Counted from the first letter of the stretch, positions 1-9,209 are shown. The stretch is DNA of 64,000 nt from Bacillota bacterium (GCA_023454175.1 JAEXRW010000010.1:62001-126000); one strand, 5' to 3'. Notes: generated by a model not told the origin, from the sequence alone. Program-made: numbers and translations.

Positions 1-435
1 CGCATCCGAGACGCCTTTCCGGAGTTTGCCGGTGCCGGGAAGGCCATAGGCAGCCAATTCAACTTTTTCCCCGATAAGACGGCGGGTGTCTTCATTTGCA
101 ATATCGACACCGCAGCCGAGAACGGCGGCAATGGATGCATTGTCCTGGTGGGTGTGGATCACAAAATGGATCCAGGGTCTTTGCTTATACACTTCGGCAT
201 GGACGCCTTTTTCGGAAGAAGGCTTGATACTGCCTTCATACGATAGATCCGCAATATTAACGATCACGATATCGGCGGGCTCCAGCGTATCGTATGCCCT
301 GCCCGAAGGGGTGATAACGAATTGATCGTCACTGATGCGGCAGCTCACATTGCCCCAGGTGCGGGCGATGAGCCCGGCGGACGCCAGCCGCTTCCCAGCA
401 TCGATGACATACTGCCTTGCTTCATGAAGCTCCAT
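1..435 (-). CDS. Class II aldolase/adducin family protein (partial, C-terminus outside window)
   Basis: The reading frame is open from an ATG at 433-435 to the left edge, giving the first 145 residues. A GGAGGGG Shine-Dalgarno site lies just upstream of the ATG. Class II aldolase motifs appear in order: GNVS (residues 28-31), TPSG (42-45), SSE (73-75) and HTH (94-96). By analogy with L-fuculose-1-phosphate aldolase, E75, H94 and H96 would bind the catalytic zinc and the GNVS/TPSG/SSE loops would hold the substrate phosphate. The family also includes ribulose-phosphate 4-epimerases, so the exact substrate is open. It starts 21 bp after the aminotransferase gene on the same strand and is probably co-transcribed with it. 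Together with the nearby FGGY kinase this suggests phosphorylation and then cleavage of a sugar or polyol. Confidence 0.85.
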   Translation of the reverse strand, partial: MELHEARQYVIDAGKRLASAGLIARTWGNVSCRISDDQFVITPSGRAYDTLEPADIVIVNIADLSYEGSIKPSSEKGVHAEVYKQRPWIHFVIHTHQDNASIAAVLGCGVDIANEDTRRLIGEKVELAAYGLPGTGKLRKGVSDA

Positions 436-456
436 TTATTTCCCCTCCGTTACTTC

Positions 457-1941
457 TTATCCTTCCGCAGGGAACTGTACCACGTGGGAGAACACCCTGT
501 CAAAGCACTGCAGCGCCTCATCGATCATCTCCTCGGTATAGGCCGCGCTGGTGTAGAGCCTGCTGCCGGCCAAGGTTACCAGGCCTTCGGCCATGTAGGC
601 CGCCCCCATGTGCTCCATTTCCTTTTTCCGCCGGGAAGTCGCCTTCAAAACCGCGGGGATTCTCCAGGGCTTACCCCAGTCGATGGAATAGTGCATGGTG
701 CCTACCGTCTCCAGGTGGCAGATGGAGCCCTGGTTGAACGCCACGAAGGGCAGGTCATATTTTTTGATGAGTGCCTGCAGCCCCTTGGTGAGACGGTCAC
801 CCATCTGCCCGGCTTTCTCGCAGGCTTTTGTCTGCTCGATCTCGCAGATGGCGTGGTAACCGGCGACACAACTCAGGGGGGTAGCCGCCATCGTGCCGCC
901 GATCAGCGCCTTCTTATGGCTGTCACCTGTCTGGATGCCAGCAGCCAGGTAGCGCATGAATTCCTTTTTGCCGCCCAGGCCGCCTGCGCCGGGATAGCCG
1001 CCTGCGATGACCTTGCCAAAAACGGTAAGGTCGGGCGATACACCGAAATACCCCTGCGCACCGGATACGCCGATCCGGAACGCCGTCACGACCTCATCAA
1101 AAATGAGCAGCGCACCATATTTCCTGCAGAGCGCTTCCACGCCCTTGTTAAAGTCCTTATCCATCGGGCGGGTGCCACTTTCGGGACCCACCGGCTCGAT
1201 GAGCACCGCAGCCGTGCCGCCGCGGAGCCGATTGCCACGCAGTTTTCGCTCAAGGTCTTTCAGGTCTCCCGGGAAGAATTCCTGTGTATTGCGAAAACAG
1301 AAACGCGGAACGCCGTGCGCCTGGGTGAATTTGGAGCCGGGAATGCGGATGCCATAGGCCAGCTGGTCGCTCCAGCCGTGGTAGGCGCCGCCCATTTTGA
1401 GGATGAATTTCTTCTTCGTGGCCAACCGCGCCACACGGATGGCCGCCATGCACGCCTCGGTGCCTGAGCCCAGCATGCGGAACATTTCCACCGAGGGGAA
1501 AAGCTCGGATATCTTCTGCGCAAGCTTGTATTCGTATTCATGAAAAAGTCCTGTGGAGGGGCCGCAGTCCTTCAACAGGCTGATGACCTCATCCCGTACC
1601 GCCTTTGGGTTGCTGCCAAGGATGGTGGGCCCACCCGCCTGCAGGAAATCGAAATACCGGTTCCCATCAATATCATAGAGGTACGCTCCTTCGGCTTTTG
1701 TAAAGACCAGGGGGAAGGGATAGTTGAACGCCAGGTTATGCTGCACGCCGCCCGGTATCCTTTCCTGGGCCTGGTCAATGAGCGCTTTGGATCTTGTACA
1801 CTTTTTACCGTAGTATTCTTTTTCGTATGTTTTCAGCGCCTCGGGGCTGACAGAGTAGACAGGCAATGAGATCAAATGATCCAATTGGCGGGTGATTTCA
1901 CGTGCATCGGGATATTCGGAGATGGCAAAGGTTCTTTCCAC
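457..1941 (-). CDS. Class III (GSAM-like) PLP-dependent aminotransferase/aminomutase
   Basis: A 494-residue cytosolic PLP enzyme. The start is a GTG preceded by AGGGGG at good spacing. Class III fold markers are SGTEA (159-163), YHGW (187-190), FDEV (281-284, where D282 would contact the PLP pyridine nitrogen) and the FGKVIAGG segment with K310 as the Schiff-base lysine. The sequence around residues 281-320 resembles glutamate-1-semialdehyde 2,1-aminomutase, but the protein is about 60 residues longer than HemL, with an N-terminal extension. There are no tetrapyrrole genes nearby. The neighbours are an aldolase, a sugar kinase and a TetR regulator, so a role in catabolism or modification of an amino-sugar-like compound is more likely than haem synthesis. 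The substrate is unknown. Confidence 0.85.
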   Translation of the reverse strand: MERTFAISEYPDAREITRQLDHLISLPVYSVSPEALKTYEKEYYGKKCTRSKALIDQAQERIPGGVQHNLAFNYPFPLVFTKAEGAYLYDIDGNRYFDFLQAGGPTILGSNPKAVRDEVISLLKDCGPSTGLFHEYEYKLAQKISELFPSVEMFRMLGSGTEACMAAIRVARLATKKKFILKMGGAYHGWSDQLAYGIRIPGSKFTQAHGVPRFCFRNTQEFFPGDLKDLERKLRGNRLRGGTAAVLIEPVGPESGTRPMDKDFNKGVEALCRKYGALLIFDEVVTAFRIGVSGAQGYFGVSPDLTVFGKVIAGGYPGAGGLGGKKEFMRYLAAGIQTGDSHKKALIGGTMAATPLSCVAGYHAICEIEQTKACEKAGQMGDRLTKGLQALIKKYDLPFVAFNQGSICHLETVGTMHYSIDWGKPWRIPAVLKATSRRKKEMEHMGAAYMAEGLVTLAGSRLYTSAAYTEEMIDEALQCFDRVFSHVVQFPAEG

Positions 1942-1981
1942 AAAATGCGCCCCCTGTTAGTTGAATTCAATCAAATGAGGA

Positions 1982-1997
1982 GAGTGAACGATCACTC
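1982..1997. promoter_or_regulatory. TetR operator O1
   Basis: The 16-bp inverted repeat GAGTGAACGATCACTC has 6-bp arms and a 4-bp spacer. It begins about 8 bp downstream of the minus-strand -10 box, so a bound repressor would block initiation of the aminotransferase/aldolase operon. Two more sites with the same arms and spacing lie at 2091 and 4527. Confidence 0.8.
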
Positions 1998-2004
1998 ACC
2001 ACCC

Positions 2005-2033
2005 AGTATAATGGGTTTCCGGGACACTGTCAA
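2005..2033 (-). promoter_or_regulatory. Promoter of the aminotransferase-aldolase operon
   Basis: On the minus strand there is TTGACA (2033-2028), a 17-bp spacer and TATACT (2010-2005), a near-consensus sigma-A promoter. The predicted start falls at the edge of operator O1. Confidence 0.75.
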
Positions 2034-2054
2034 ACGTTTCATTGCTAAAAAACC

Positions 2055-2084
2055 TTGTATTTCAGCACATTGCCATGATATGAT
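2055..2084 (+). promoter_or_regulatory. Promoter of the TetR gene
   Basis: TTGTAT (2055-2060), an 18-bp spacer and TATGAT (2079-2084). Operator O2 begins 7 bp after the -10 box, the same layout as on the divergent operon, which indicates autoregulation. Confidence 0.55.
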
Positions 2085-2090
2085 GGCGGT

Positions 2091-2106
2091 GAGCGAACAG
2101 TCACTC
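2091..2106. promoter_or_regulatory. TetR operator O2
   Basis: GAGCGAACAGTCACTC matches O1 in length, arm positions and most bases, with one arm mismatch. It lies at the predicted transcription start of the TetR gene. Confidence 0.75.
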
Positions 2107-2149
2107 ACATCTTCACCCTGATTCATCATATGTTATACAGGAGGGCATC

Positions 2150-2797
2150 ATGGACGCTCGCTACCACAAACCGACATTTGAGCGGATCCCGCCTGAGAAG
2201 CAGGCGCGGGTCATCGAGACCGCCATTGCGGAATTTGCCACCAAGGGCTTTGACAATGCCAACATCAATACAATCGCGGAAAAGGCCGGGGTCAGCGTGG
2301 GCTCGCTTTACAAGTACTTTGATTCGAAGGAAAGCCTTTTCCTCACGGTGATCCATCATGGTCTGGAAACACTGGAAGCCGCCATGAAGGATGCGGTGGA
2401 GTCGGGCGACGATATCATGGTGAAGACGGAGAAGATCATACGGCTCATCCAGAGCCACTCCCGGCAGAACCGGGACTTAATCCGCCTGTACAACGAGATC
2501 ACAAGCGAGAGCAATTCCGAGCTGGTGCGAAAACTCTCGAGGGACATGGAGGAGATCACCTCCAGAACCTATTCGGAACTGATCGTAAAGGCGCAGGAGG
2601 AGGGTGAAGTACGCAAGGACCTGGACCCGCACCTGTATGCGTACTTTGTGGACTGCCTCTTCATGACGCTACAGTTTTCCTATGCGTGCGACTATTACCA
2701 GGAGCGTTTCAAGATCTATGCAGGGGATGACATCCTGGAAAGGGACGAGGCGGTCGTGCGGCAGCTTCTGGGATTCCTGGAGGCCGCGTTTAAATAG
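2150..2797 (+). CDS. TetR/AcrR family transcriptional regulator
   Basis: A 215-residue one-component regulator. The ATG has an AGGAGGG site upstream. The N-terminal TetR helix-turn-helix covers about residues 17-62, with the family signature IAEKAGVSVGSLYKYF. The rest is helical and fits the usual ligand-binding/dimerisation half. It is divergent from the aminotransferase operon and upstream of the FGGY kinase. Matching operators on both sides of the gene, and again at the end of the kinase gene, make it the likely local repressor of this sugar cluster. The effector is unknown; a sugar phosphate or acyl-type intermediate is only a guess. Confidence 0.92.
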   Translation: MDARYHKPTFERIPPEKQARVIETAIAEFATKGFDNANINTIAEKAGVSVGSLYKYFDSKESLFLTVIHHGLETLEAAMKDAVESGDDIMVKTEKIIRLIQSHSRQNRDLIRLYNEITSESNSELVRKLSRDMEEITSRTYSELIVKAQEEGEVRKDLDPHLYAYFVDCLFMTLQFSYACDYYQERFKIYAGDDILERDEAVVRQLLGFLEAAFK

Positions 2798-2918
2798 TTG
2801 AGAATTGAGCGTTAAGGGTTAAGTATTGCAGCATTCAAGGTAAATCCCGGTTTGCCTTGGACGATTCAATAACTTGCAGGATATTCATTTCAGATTGATG
2901 ACAGGAGGGGCTCATACG

Positions 2919-4532
2919 ATGGGGCGTCCGGTATATGTGATCGCCTATGATGTCGGTACGACGGGAGTCAAAACCTGCCTATACAACATCACTTCCCAAC
3001 TCAAGCTCCAGGGGTCGGCCTATGCCGGCTACGGCCTGTACATGCTGGAAAACGGGGGCGCGGAGCAGGAACCGGATGAATGGTGGGAAGGCGTGTGCAG
3101 CACTACGGCGCGGGTATTGGAACAAACGGGCATTGCGGCGGATGACATCTCTGCTGTGTCATTCTGTTCCCAGATGCAGGGGGTGGTGCTCGTTGACAAG
3201 GAGTGCCGGGCGGTGCGGCGGGCCATGAGCTACATGGACTGCAGGGCACACCGGCAATTTGATAAAGGGTTGGTACACGGACTAAAAATCAGCGGGATGA
3301 ACGCAGTGAAGCTGGTTCAATCGCTCCATATTACCCGGGCTGTGCCGGCAAGCGTGAAGGACCCGGTCTGGAAATACAAGTGGGTGCAGGAAAACGAACC
3401 GGAGAAATTCGCCCGTGTTTACAAGTGGCTGGACGTGAAGGAATACCTCATCGCGCGGTTCACCGGCAGGTGCGTGATGACCGAAGGGACGGCCTATGCC
3501 ACGCTTCTTTATGATACCCGTCCGGGAAAACAGGGCTGGAGCAGGACGCTTTGCAGGATGTTTGGTGTGGACATGCGGCATCTGCCCGACATCATCCGCT
3601 CCACCGACACCGCAGGGGGCATCACAGAGGCGGCCGCGGCTGAACTGGAGCTGAGACCCGGCACGCCGGTGTATGGCGGGGGCGGGGATGCGGAGCTGAT
3701 CGGCCTGGGAGCAGGGGCGATCAAGTACAGCGATACACATATATACCTGGGCACTTCCGGATGGGTCTCCACCGTGACGGATAGGCAGGTGGTGGACGTA
3801 ACGGCGATGATCGCCTCCATCGTGGGGCCGAGGCCGGGGCATTTCCACTACTTCGCCGAGATGGAGACGGCGGGGAAATGCCTGGAATGGGTGAAGGACC
3901 ACCTGGCGCTGGACGAGATCGGCATTTTCCTGGAGAAAAGGCATGTGACGGAATCGCTCGACAAGGTATATGCCACCCTGTACGATTATCTGTGCGAGGT
4001 CGTCAGCCGTGTCCCTGCCGGTAGCGGCGGCGTAGTCTTCACGCCCTGGCTGCACGGGAACCGCTGCCCGTTTGAAGACGAAAAGTCCAGGGGGATGTTT
4101 TTCAATATCGGCCTCAACACGGGGAAATCCATGCTGATACGCTCGGTGATCGAAGGCATCTGCTACCACAGCCGCTGGATGCTGGAAGCGCAGCAGAAGA
4201 AGGTAAAAACATCGGAAAGCATCCGCTTTGTGGGGGGCGGGGCACTTTCCCCGGTGATCTGCCAGATCCTTGCCGATATCCTGGAAAAGGACGTGGTGAC
4301 AGTGGAAAACCCGCAAAATGTCGGGGCCGCGGGCGCCGCAGTGGTAATGGCGGTGGGGATGAAGCTGGCGGATTCATTTGACGAGACCGCACAGCTGATA
4401 CCTGCCAACGGCGTCTTCCATCCTTCTGCAGAAAACAGGGATGCACACGAACGCAATTACAGGGTGTTCAAATCCCTGTACCCCAGCAACAAGGCCAATT
4501 TCGCGCTTTTAAATTTCAACGGTAATGAGTGA
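2919..4532 (+). CDS. FGGY-family carbohydrate kinase (xylulokinase-like)
   Basis: A sugar or polyol kinase that transfers the ATP gamma-phosphate to its substrate. The ATG at 2919 is chosen because CAGGAGGGG lies 8 bp upstream and the protein then begins directly with the phosphate-1 motif DVGTTG (residues 11-16); the frame is open further upstream but lacks a good ribosome site. The C-terminal half has a second nucleotide-binding motif, FVGGGALS, followed by the NVGAAGAA adenosine-contact loop. At 537 residues it is slightly longer than typical XylB. It follows the TetR gene in the same direction, and its stop codon overlaps the third TetR operator. Xylulose, ribulose or an erythritol-like polyol are possible substrates; sequence alone does not decide. 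Confidence 0.88.
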   Translation: MGRPVYVIAYDVGTTGVKTCLYNITSQLKLQGSAYAGYGLYMLENGGAEQEPDEWWEGVCSTTARVLEQTGIAADDISAVSFCSQMQGVVLVDKECRAVRRAMSYMDCRAHRQFDKGLVHGLKISGMNAVKLVQSLHITRAVPASVKDPVWKYKWVQENEPEKFARVYKWLDVKEYLIARFTGRCVMTEGTAYATLLYDTRPGKQGWSRTLCRMFGVDMRHLPDIIRSTDTAGGITEAAAAELELRPGTPVYGGGGDAELIGLGAGAIKYSDTHIYLGTSGWVSTVTDRQVVDVTAMIASIVGPRPGHFHYFAEMETAGKCLEWVKDHLALDEIGIFLEKRHVTESLDKVYATLYDYLCEVVSRVPAGSGGVVFTPWLHGNRCPFEDEKSRGMFFNIGLNTGKSMLIRSVIEGICYHSRWMLEAQQKKVKTSESIRFVGGGALSPVICQILADILEKDVVTVENPQNVGAAGAAVVMAVGMKLADSFDETAQLIPANGVFHPSAENRDAHERNYRVFKSLYPSNKANFALLNFNGNE

Positions 4533-4542
4533 ACATTCACTC
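4527..4542. promoter_or_regulatory. TetR operator O3, between the kinase and the glycogen operon
   Basis: GAGTGAACATTCACTC is the best-formed of the three sites (7-bp arms, 2-bp centre). It overlaps the kinase stop codon and lies about 38 bp upstream of the -35 box of the putative glgB promoter. It could control a promoter hidden in the end of the kinase gene or act on the glycogen operon from upstream. Confidence 0.7.
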
Positions 4543-4579
4543 TATATACACCGGGAATCACCGGTATAGGTCCGCAAGC

Positions 4580-4607
4580 TTGCATTCAACCACCGGCATG
4601 ATACAAT
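4580..4607 (+). promoter_or_regulatory. Putative promoter of the glycogen operon
   Basis: TTGCAT (4580-4585), a 16-bp spacer and TACAAT (4602-4607), leaving a leader of about 60 bases before the glgB start. Confidence 0.5.
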
Positions 4608-4674
4608 AAGGAAGATGAAACGGCACATGCAGGCATCTATACATGCCTGAAAATCCTCCGGGAGGCTGTATCCC

Positions 4675-6570
4675 TTGACGGAAGAAACGGGCCTATACCT
4701 TTTCAACCGAGGCGAGAACCATCACGCATACCGTGACCTGGGCTGCCATTTCACCGGCGGCGGGGCGCGGTTTGCCGTATGGGCGCCAAAAGCCGCCGCC
4801 GTGTCCGTGACCGGGGATTTCAATGGTTGGAGTGCGGACGCCCACCCCATGGAGCTGTGCGGTGCAACCGGGGTGTGGCAGGCATCTATTGAAGGCATCG
4901 TACCCGGCAATATATACAAATACGCCATCCTTCACAGGGACGGGCCGGTGGTATACAAAGCCGATCCGTTCGGCTTTTTCATGCAGCGGCCGCCTGATAC
5001 CGCTTCGGTAGCCTGGGAACTTGACGGCTATGCGTGGGGTGACCCGGAATGGATGGAGAAGCGGGCCAGGACCCCATCCTATCACCAGCCGGTGAACATC
5101 TACGAAGTGCACGCCGGATCCTGGAAAAGGGGACCGGACGGGGAACTGCTTTCCTGGCCGGAGCTGGCCAAACAGCTCATCCCATACGTCAAAAAACTCG
5201 GATTTACCCATATCGAGCTCCTTCCCGTCCAGGAACACCCCTTCGATCCTTCATGGGGATACCAGGTGGCGGGCTATTTCGCACCGACGGCGCGCTACGG
5301 CACGCCGCAGGAACTGATGGGTTTCATCGACCTATGCCACCAAAACGGCATCGGCGTGATCATAGACTGGGTGGCGGCACATTTCCCCAAAGACGAGCAC
5401 GGGCTTTACCGCTTCGACGGAACGTCCACTTATGAACCTACCGACAAGCAGCTTTGCGAGCATCCGCAGTGGGGTACGGTCACTTTCGACTATGGTAAAA
5501 GCGAGGTGCAGTCCTTCCTGATCTCCAATGCCTGCTTCTGGATGGACATGTACCATGCCGACGGGCTGCGGGTGGACGCCGTTTCCTCCATGCTGTACCG
5601 GGATTACGGGCGCAAGGAAGGGGAATGGACGCCCAATAAAAACGGGGGCCGGGAGAACCTTGAAGCCATCGGATTCCTCCAAAAGCTGAATGCGGCAGTA
5701 TTTGCCCGGTATGAGAACGTACTGATGGTGGCTGAGGAGTCCACGTCATTCCCCCTCGTCTCGCACCCGGTGTACGAAGGGGGGCTGGGATTCAACTACA
5801 AATGGAACATGGGATGGATGAACGATATCCTGGACTATTTCAAATGCGATCCCATACACAGGCACAACCACCATGACCAATTGCTTTTCTCTATGTGGTA
5901 TGCATTCTCTGAAAATTTCATCCTCCCGCTGAGCCATGACGAGGTGGTGCACGGCAAAAAGTCCCTGCTGGACAAGATGCCGGGAGACTACTGGCAGAAG
6001 TTTGCCCAGCTGCGGCTGCTCCTTGCATACATGTATGCACATCCGGGGAAGAAACTGCTTTTCATGGGCGGGGAATTCGGCCAGTTCATCGAATGGCGGT
6101 TTTACGACGGGCTGGACTGGCTGCTGCTGGACTACCCCGCTCACAAGGCGGTGCAGGATTATTTCGCCGCCCTGTCCAAATTATACAGGAAGACAGGAGC
6201 ACTGTACGAAGTAGACGATGGCTGGGACGGGTTCCAGTGGCTGAACCAGCACGATAAACGGAACTGTGTGGTTTGTTTCGCCCGCTATGGCAGAAAGAAA
6301 GGAAAGAAAAAGCCCAAACTCATGGTCTGCGTCTTCAACTTCCTGCCCGAGGTACGCCATAATTACCGGTTCGGCGTGCCCATGGGAGGGATGTACCAGG
6401 AGGTTTTCAACAGCGACAGGCAGGAATACCACGGCTCGAGCGTGCTGAACCCAGGATCCATTGCATCCGAAAAGATGGCGTGCAACGGCTTTGCCGATTC
6501 CATATCCATCACAGTGGCCCCATATGCCGCACAGTTTTTCACCTGGGATGAGAAGATCGGAGATTCCTGA
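4675..6570 (+). CDS. glgB: 1,4-alpha-glucan branching enzyme
   Basis: A GH13 enzyme that cleaves alpha-1,4 chains and re-attaches them by alpha-1,6 bonds during glycogen synthesis. The start is a TTG with GGGAGG upstream. An N-terminal CBM48-like beta-sandwich (about 20-115) is followed by the catalytic barrel. The catalytic residues fall at D301 (in DGLRVDAVSS), E354 (in VAEES) and D422 (in LSHDEVVHGK), all intact and in family order. The branching-enzyme hallmark HDEVVHGK and the YHADG stretch support GlgB over other GH13 enzymes. The length of 631 is normal. It is the first gene of the glycogen operon. Confidence 0.95.
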   Translation: MTEETGLYLFNRGENHHAYRDLGCHFTGGGARFAVWAPKAAAVSVTGDFNGWSADAHPMELCGATGVWQASIEGIVPGNIYKYAILHRDGPVVYKADPFGFFMQRPPDTASVAWELDGYAWGDPEWMEKRARTPSYHQPVNIYEVHAGSWKRGPDGELLSWPELAKQLIPYVKKLGFTHIELLPVQEHPFDPSWGYQVAGYFAPTARYGTPQELMGFIDLCHQNGIGVIIDWVAAHFPKDEHGLYRFDGTSTYEPTDKQLCEHPQWGTVTFDYGKSEVQSFLISNACFWMDMYHADGLRVDAVSSMLYRDYGRKEGEWTPNKNGGRENLEAIGFLQKLNAAVFARYENVLMVAEESTSFPLVSHPVYEGGLGFNYKWNMGWMNDILDYFKCDPIHRHNHHDQLLFSMWYAFSENFILPLSHDEVVHGKKSLLDKMPGDYWQKFAQLRLLLAYMYAHPGKKLLFMGGEFGQFIEWRFYDGLDWLLLDYPAHKAVQDYFAALSKLYRKTGALYEVDDGWDGFQWLNQHDKRNCVVCFARYGRKKGKKKPKLMVCVFNFLPEVRHNYRFGVPMGGMYQEVFNSDRQEYHGSSVLNPGSIASEKMACNGFADSISITVAPYAAQFFTWDEKIGDS

Positions 6571-6740
6571 TTCAACGGATATACATACGGTTTAACATAT
6601 AATTTAAATGTAATACATACACGCTCTATATTTGCGGGCTAAAATATGAGGAATCAATCGATGATTTAAGAGACATTATTCCGTTTTTATATATGTATTA
6701 AAGTTATTACCGTAAATACGTTTTCAAGGGAGGAATCGAC

Positions 6741-7943
6741 ATGCCGGGGAAAGAATGCATCGCCATGCTGCTGGCAGGCGGACAGGGCAGCCGACTGGGC
6801 GTGCTGACCAAAAACATCCCGAAGCCCGCCGTGCCTTTCGGGGGAAAGTACCGCATCATCGATTTTGCCTTGAGCAACTGCGCCAACTCGGACCTGGATA
6901 CGGTAGGGGTCCTGACGCAGTACCAGCCCTTTGAACTGCACAACTACATTGGCACGGGCCAGCCATGGGATCTGGACAGGACCAAGGGGGGCATTTACAT
7001 GCTACCGCCCTTCGTACGAGGGAGCCGGGGGGAATGGTACAAGGGCACGGCCAACGCCATCTACCAGAATATCGCATTCATCGAGCAGTACGCACCCAAA
7101 TACGTACTCATCCTGTCGGGGGACCATGTTTATAAGATGGACTATTCGCAGATGCTGGAATACCACAAGGAAAAGGATGCGGACGCCACCGTAGCCGTTA
7201 TCGAGGTGCCGGCCTCCGAAACGGGGCGCTACGGCATCGCAGATACGGACAAAGATAGGCGTATCGTGGAATTTGAAGAGAAGCCGAAAGCGGCCAGGAG
7301 CAGGCTGGCTTCAATGGGGATATACATCTTCAACTGGGAACAGCTGCGCGAGGACCTCATCGCAGACAACGAGGACGAGGATTCCGATTACGATTTCGGC
7401 AAGAACATCCTGCCGAAGATGGTGGACAGGAACGAAAAAGTGTACGCCTACCTTTTCGAGGGCTACTGGAAGGACGTGGGGACGATCTCCAGCCTGTGGG
7501 AGGCCAATATGGAACTCCTGGAAGAGGACCCGCCTTTCAACCTGTATGATGACAACTGGAAGATCTATAACCGCAACCCCATCAAACCGCCGCATTATGT
7601 ATCCAAAAACGCGTCTGTCACCAATTCCATCATCACGGAAGGAGCCACTATCTACGGCACGGTGGAACGGAGCGTGATCTTTGCAGGCGTACAGGTGGAA
7701 ACGGGCGCTGTCGTCACCGACTCCATCATTTTCCCGAATGCCGTCATCAGAAAGAAGGCCAGGGTGGACAGGGCCATCATCGGGGAAGGGACCGTGATCG
7801 GAGAAAGCAGCCTGGTGGGCTGCTCTGGAGGTGCCACGGGCATCACCGTGATCGGCGAAGGACTGACCATAGAAGACGGCGCGGACGTCGCGGCGTGCAG
7901 CATGCTGGAGGGCCGGCGGCCTTCCTTTGAAAACAGGGGGTGA
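6741..7943 (+). CDS. glgC: Glucose-1-phosphate adenylyltransferase
   Basis: This enzyme makes ADP-glucose from ATP and glucose-1-phosphate, the committed step of bacterial glycogen synthesis. The nucleotidyltransferase signature AGGQGSRLG is at residues 12-20, with [16 protein letters not shown] following. The C-terminus has the left-handed beta-helix repeats seen as spaced isoleucine/valine/glycine positions. Length 400 is close to Firmicute GlgC. The ATG at 6741 has GGGAGG upstream. It ends at the junction with glgD, with which it probably forms the heteromeric enzyme known from Bacillus and clostridia. The 170-bp AT-rich gap before it could hold an internal promoter, but no convincing one was seen. 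Confidence 0.95.
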   Translation: MPGKECIAMLLAGGQGSRLGVLTKNIPKPAVPFGGKYRIIDFALSNCANSDLDTVGVLTQYQPFELHNYIGTGQPWDLDRTKGGIYMLPPFVRGSRGEWYKGTANAIYQNIAFIEQYAPKYVLILSGDHVYKMDYSQMLEYHKEKDADATVAVIEVPASETGRYGIADTDKDRRIVEFEEKPKAARSRLASMGIYIFNWEQLREDLIADNEDEDSDYDFGKNILPKMVDRNEKVYAYLFEGYWKDVGTISSLWEANMELLEEDPPFNLYDDNWKIYNRNPIKPPHYVSKNASVTNSIITEGATIYGTVERSVIFAGVQVETGAVVTDSIIFPNAVIRKKARVDRAIIGEGTVIGESSLVGCSGGATGITVIGEGLTIEDGADVAACSMLEGRRPSFENRG

Positions 7944-7948
7944 GAGGA

Positions 7949-9076
7949 ATGTTAAAAGATGCATTCGGCCTGATCTTCACAGGCGAGAACAACCCGCGGC
8001 TGAAGGACCTGATCGATAAAAGGACCATCGCCGCCATCCCCTTTGCGGGGCGGTACCGTATCATCGACTTCATGCTCTCCAACCTGGTGAATTCGGGCGT
8101 GAGCAACGTGGGCCTCATCACCCAGTTCAACTATCATTCCCTGATGGATCATGTGGGGACGGGGAAGGAATGGGACCTCAACCGCAAGATCGACGGGCTT
8201 TTCCTGCTGCCTCCCTACTACCAGAGCGGGCAGAGCGCCAATTACCGGGGCCGGGTGGACGCGCTGAAAGCCGTGATGCAGTACATCAACCGTGCGCCCC
8301 AGCAGTACTGCATTTTTTCGGGGAGCCATATCGCGTACAGCATGGCGTTTGACGAAGCGTTCGATTTCCATATGAAAACAGGCGCCGACGTCACCATCAT
8401 CTACAACGATACCGAAAAGGGCATGGTATACGACGACGTATTCGAGGACCTGCGCCTGGAGGTGGACGAAACGGGCCGGGTGACGGACATGCAGTTCAAC
8501 CCCGGGTTCACCCAGAGCAGCAGGGCGTCCATGGATGCATACATCATGGACAAACAGCTGCTGATCCGGCTGGTGGATGAATGCATCTCGCGCAACCGGT
8601 TTGCCTTCATCAGCGATCTGCTCCTGCCGCGGGTCAAATCCCTGAAAATATACGGCTATGAATTCGACGGTTACGTGGCGCGCATCGATTCGGTGCTGGC
8701 CTATTTCAAACACAACCTGGACATCCTTAACCCCTTTGTGAGCAGGGCGCTCTTCGAATCGGGCGGCCCGGTATTCACAAAGGTCCGCGACGAGGTGCCG
8801 GCCAAGTATGGCCCCAACGCGAAGGTGAAAAACTGCATGCTGGCGGACGGATGCATCGTGGAGGGGAGCGTGGAAGACAGCGTGCTCTTCCGCGGCGTAC
8901 ACGTGCGGCCGGGGGCGAGCGTGAAAAACTCCATCGTCATGCAGGACAGCGAGATCACCGAGGGGGCCAGCGTTACCAATGTCATTTTGGACAAGGAAGT
9001 GCTCATCCGGCGGGGGAGGACCTTGTGCGGCTCGGACGACTACCCGGTGGTGGTGAAAAAGGGCGCAGTCGTTTGA
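7949..9076 (+). CDS. glgD: GlgD, regulatory-type ADP-glucose pyrophosphorylase subunit
   Basis: A paralogue of GlgC (about 375 residues) that keeps the nucleotidyltransferase fold but not the consensus GGxGxRL loop; it begins LKDAFGLIFTGENNP, which is typical of GlgD. In Gram-positive bacteria GlgD partners GlgC and modulates it. The ATG at 7949 is preferred over a GTG 9 bp earlier because it has a GGGGGTGAGAGGA stretch upstream; it starts 5 bp after the glgC stop. The pairing and order with glgC and glgA match those of other Firmicute glycogen operons. Confidence 0.93.
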   Translation: MLKDAFGLIFTGENNPRLKDLIDKRTIAAIPFAGRYRIIDFMLSNLVNSGVSNVGLITQFNYHSLMDHVGTGKEWDLNRKIDGLFLLPPYYQSGQSANYRGRVDALKAVMQYINRAPQQYCIFSGSHIAYSMAFDEAFDFHMKTGADVTIIYNDTEKGMVYDDVFEDLRLEVDETGRVTDMQFNPGFTQSSRASMDAYIMDKQLLIRLVDECISRNRFAFISDLLLPRVKSLKIYGYEFDGYVARIDSVLAYFKHNLDILNPFVSRALFESGGPVFTKVRDEVPAKYGPNAKVKNCMLADGCIVEGSVEDSVLFRGVHVRPGASVKNSIVMQDSEITEGASVTNVILDKEVLIRRGRTLCGSDDYPVVVKKGAVV

Positions 9077-9115
9077 AGTTGACAGTTGAAAGTTGAGAGT
9101 TGACAGTTAAGGTAA
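9077..9115 (+). repeat. Short imperfect repeats of an AGTTGA(C/A) unit
   Basis: Just after the glgD stop there are four AGTTGA-type words in tandem within about 40 bases. A similar AGTTGAGAATTGAGCG run follows the TetR stop at about 2797. The function is unknown; it may be a non-coding repeat family. Confidence 0.4.
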
Positions 9116-9209
9116 GTCCCGCGGGGATTATTACTATTTAACGGCAATAATGGCATCATCCTGATTAAACGGCAATTTGGAGAAACCCAGTTGAAACGGG
9201 GTGGATGAA

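Noticed and set aside
322..1467. Plus-strand frame opposite the aminotransferase
   Set aside because: A shadow of the class III aminotransferase. The PLP motifs are on the minus strand, with its own promoter and operator.
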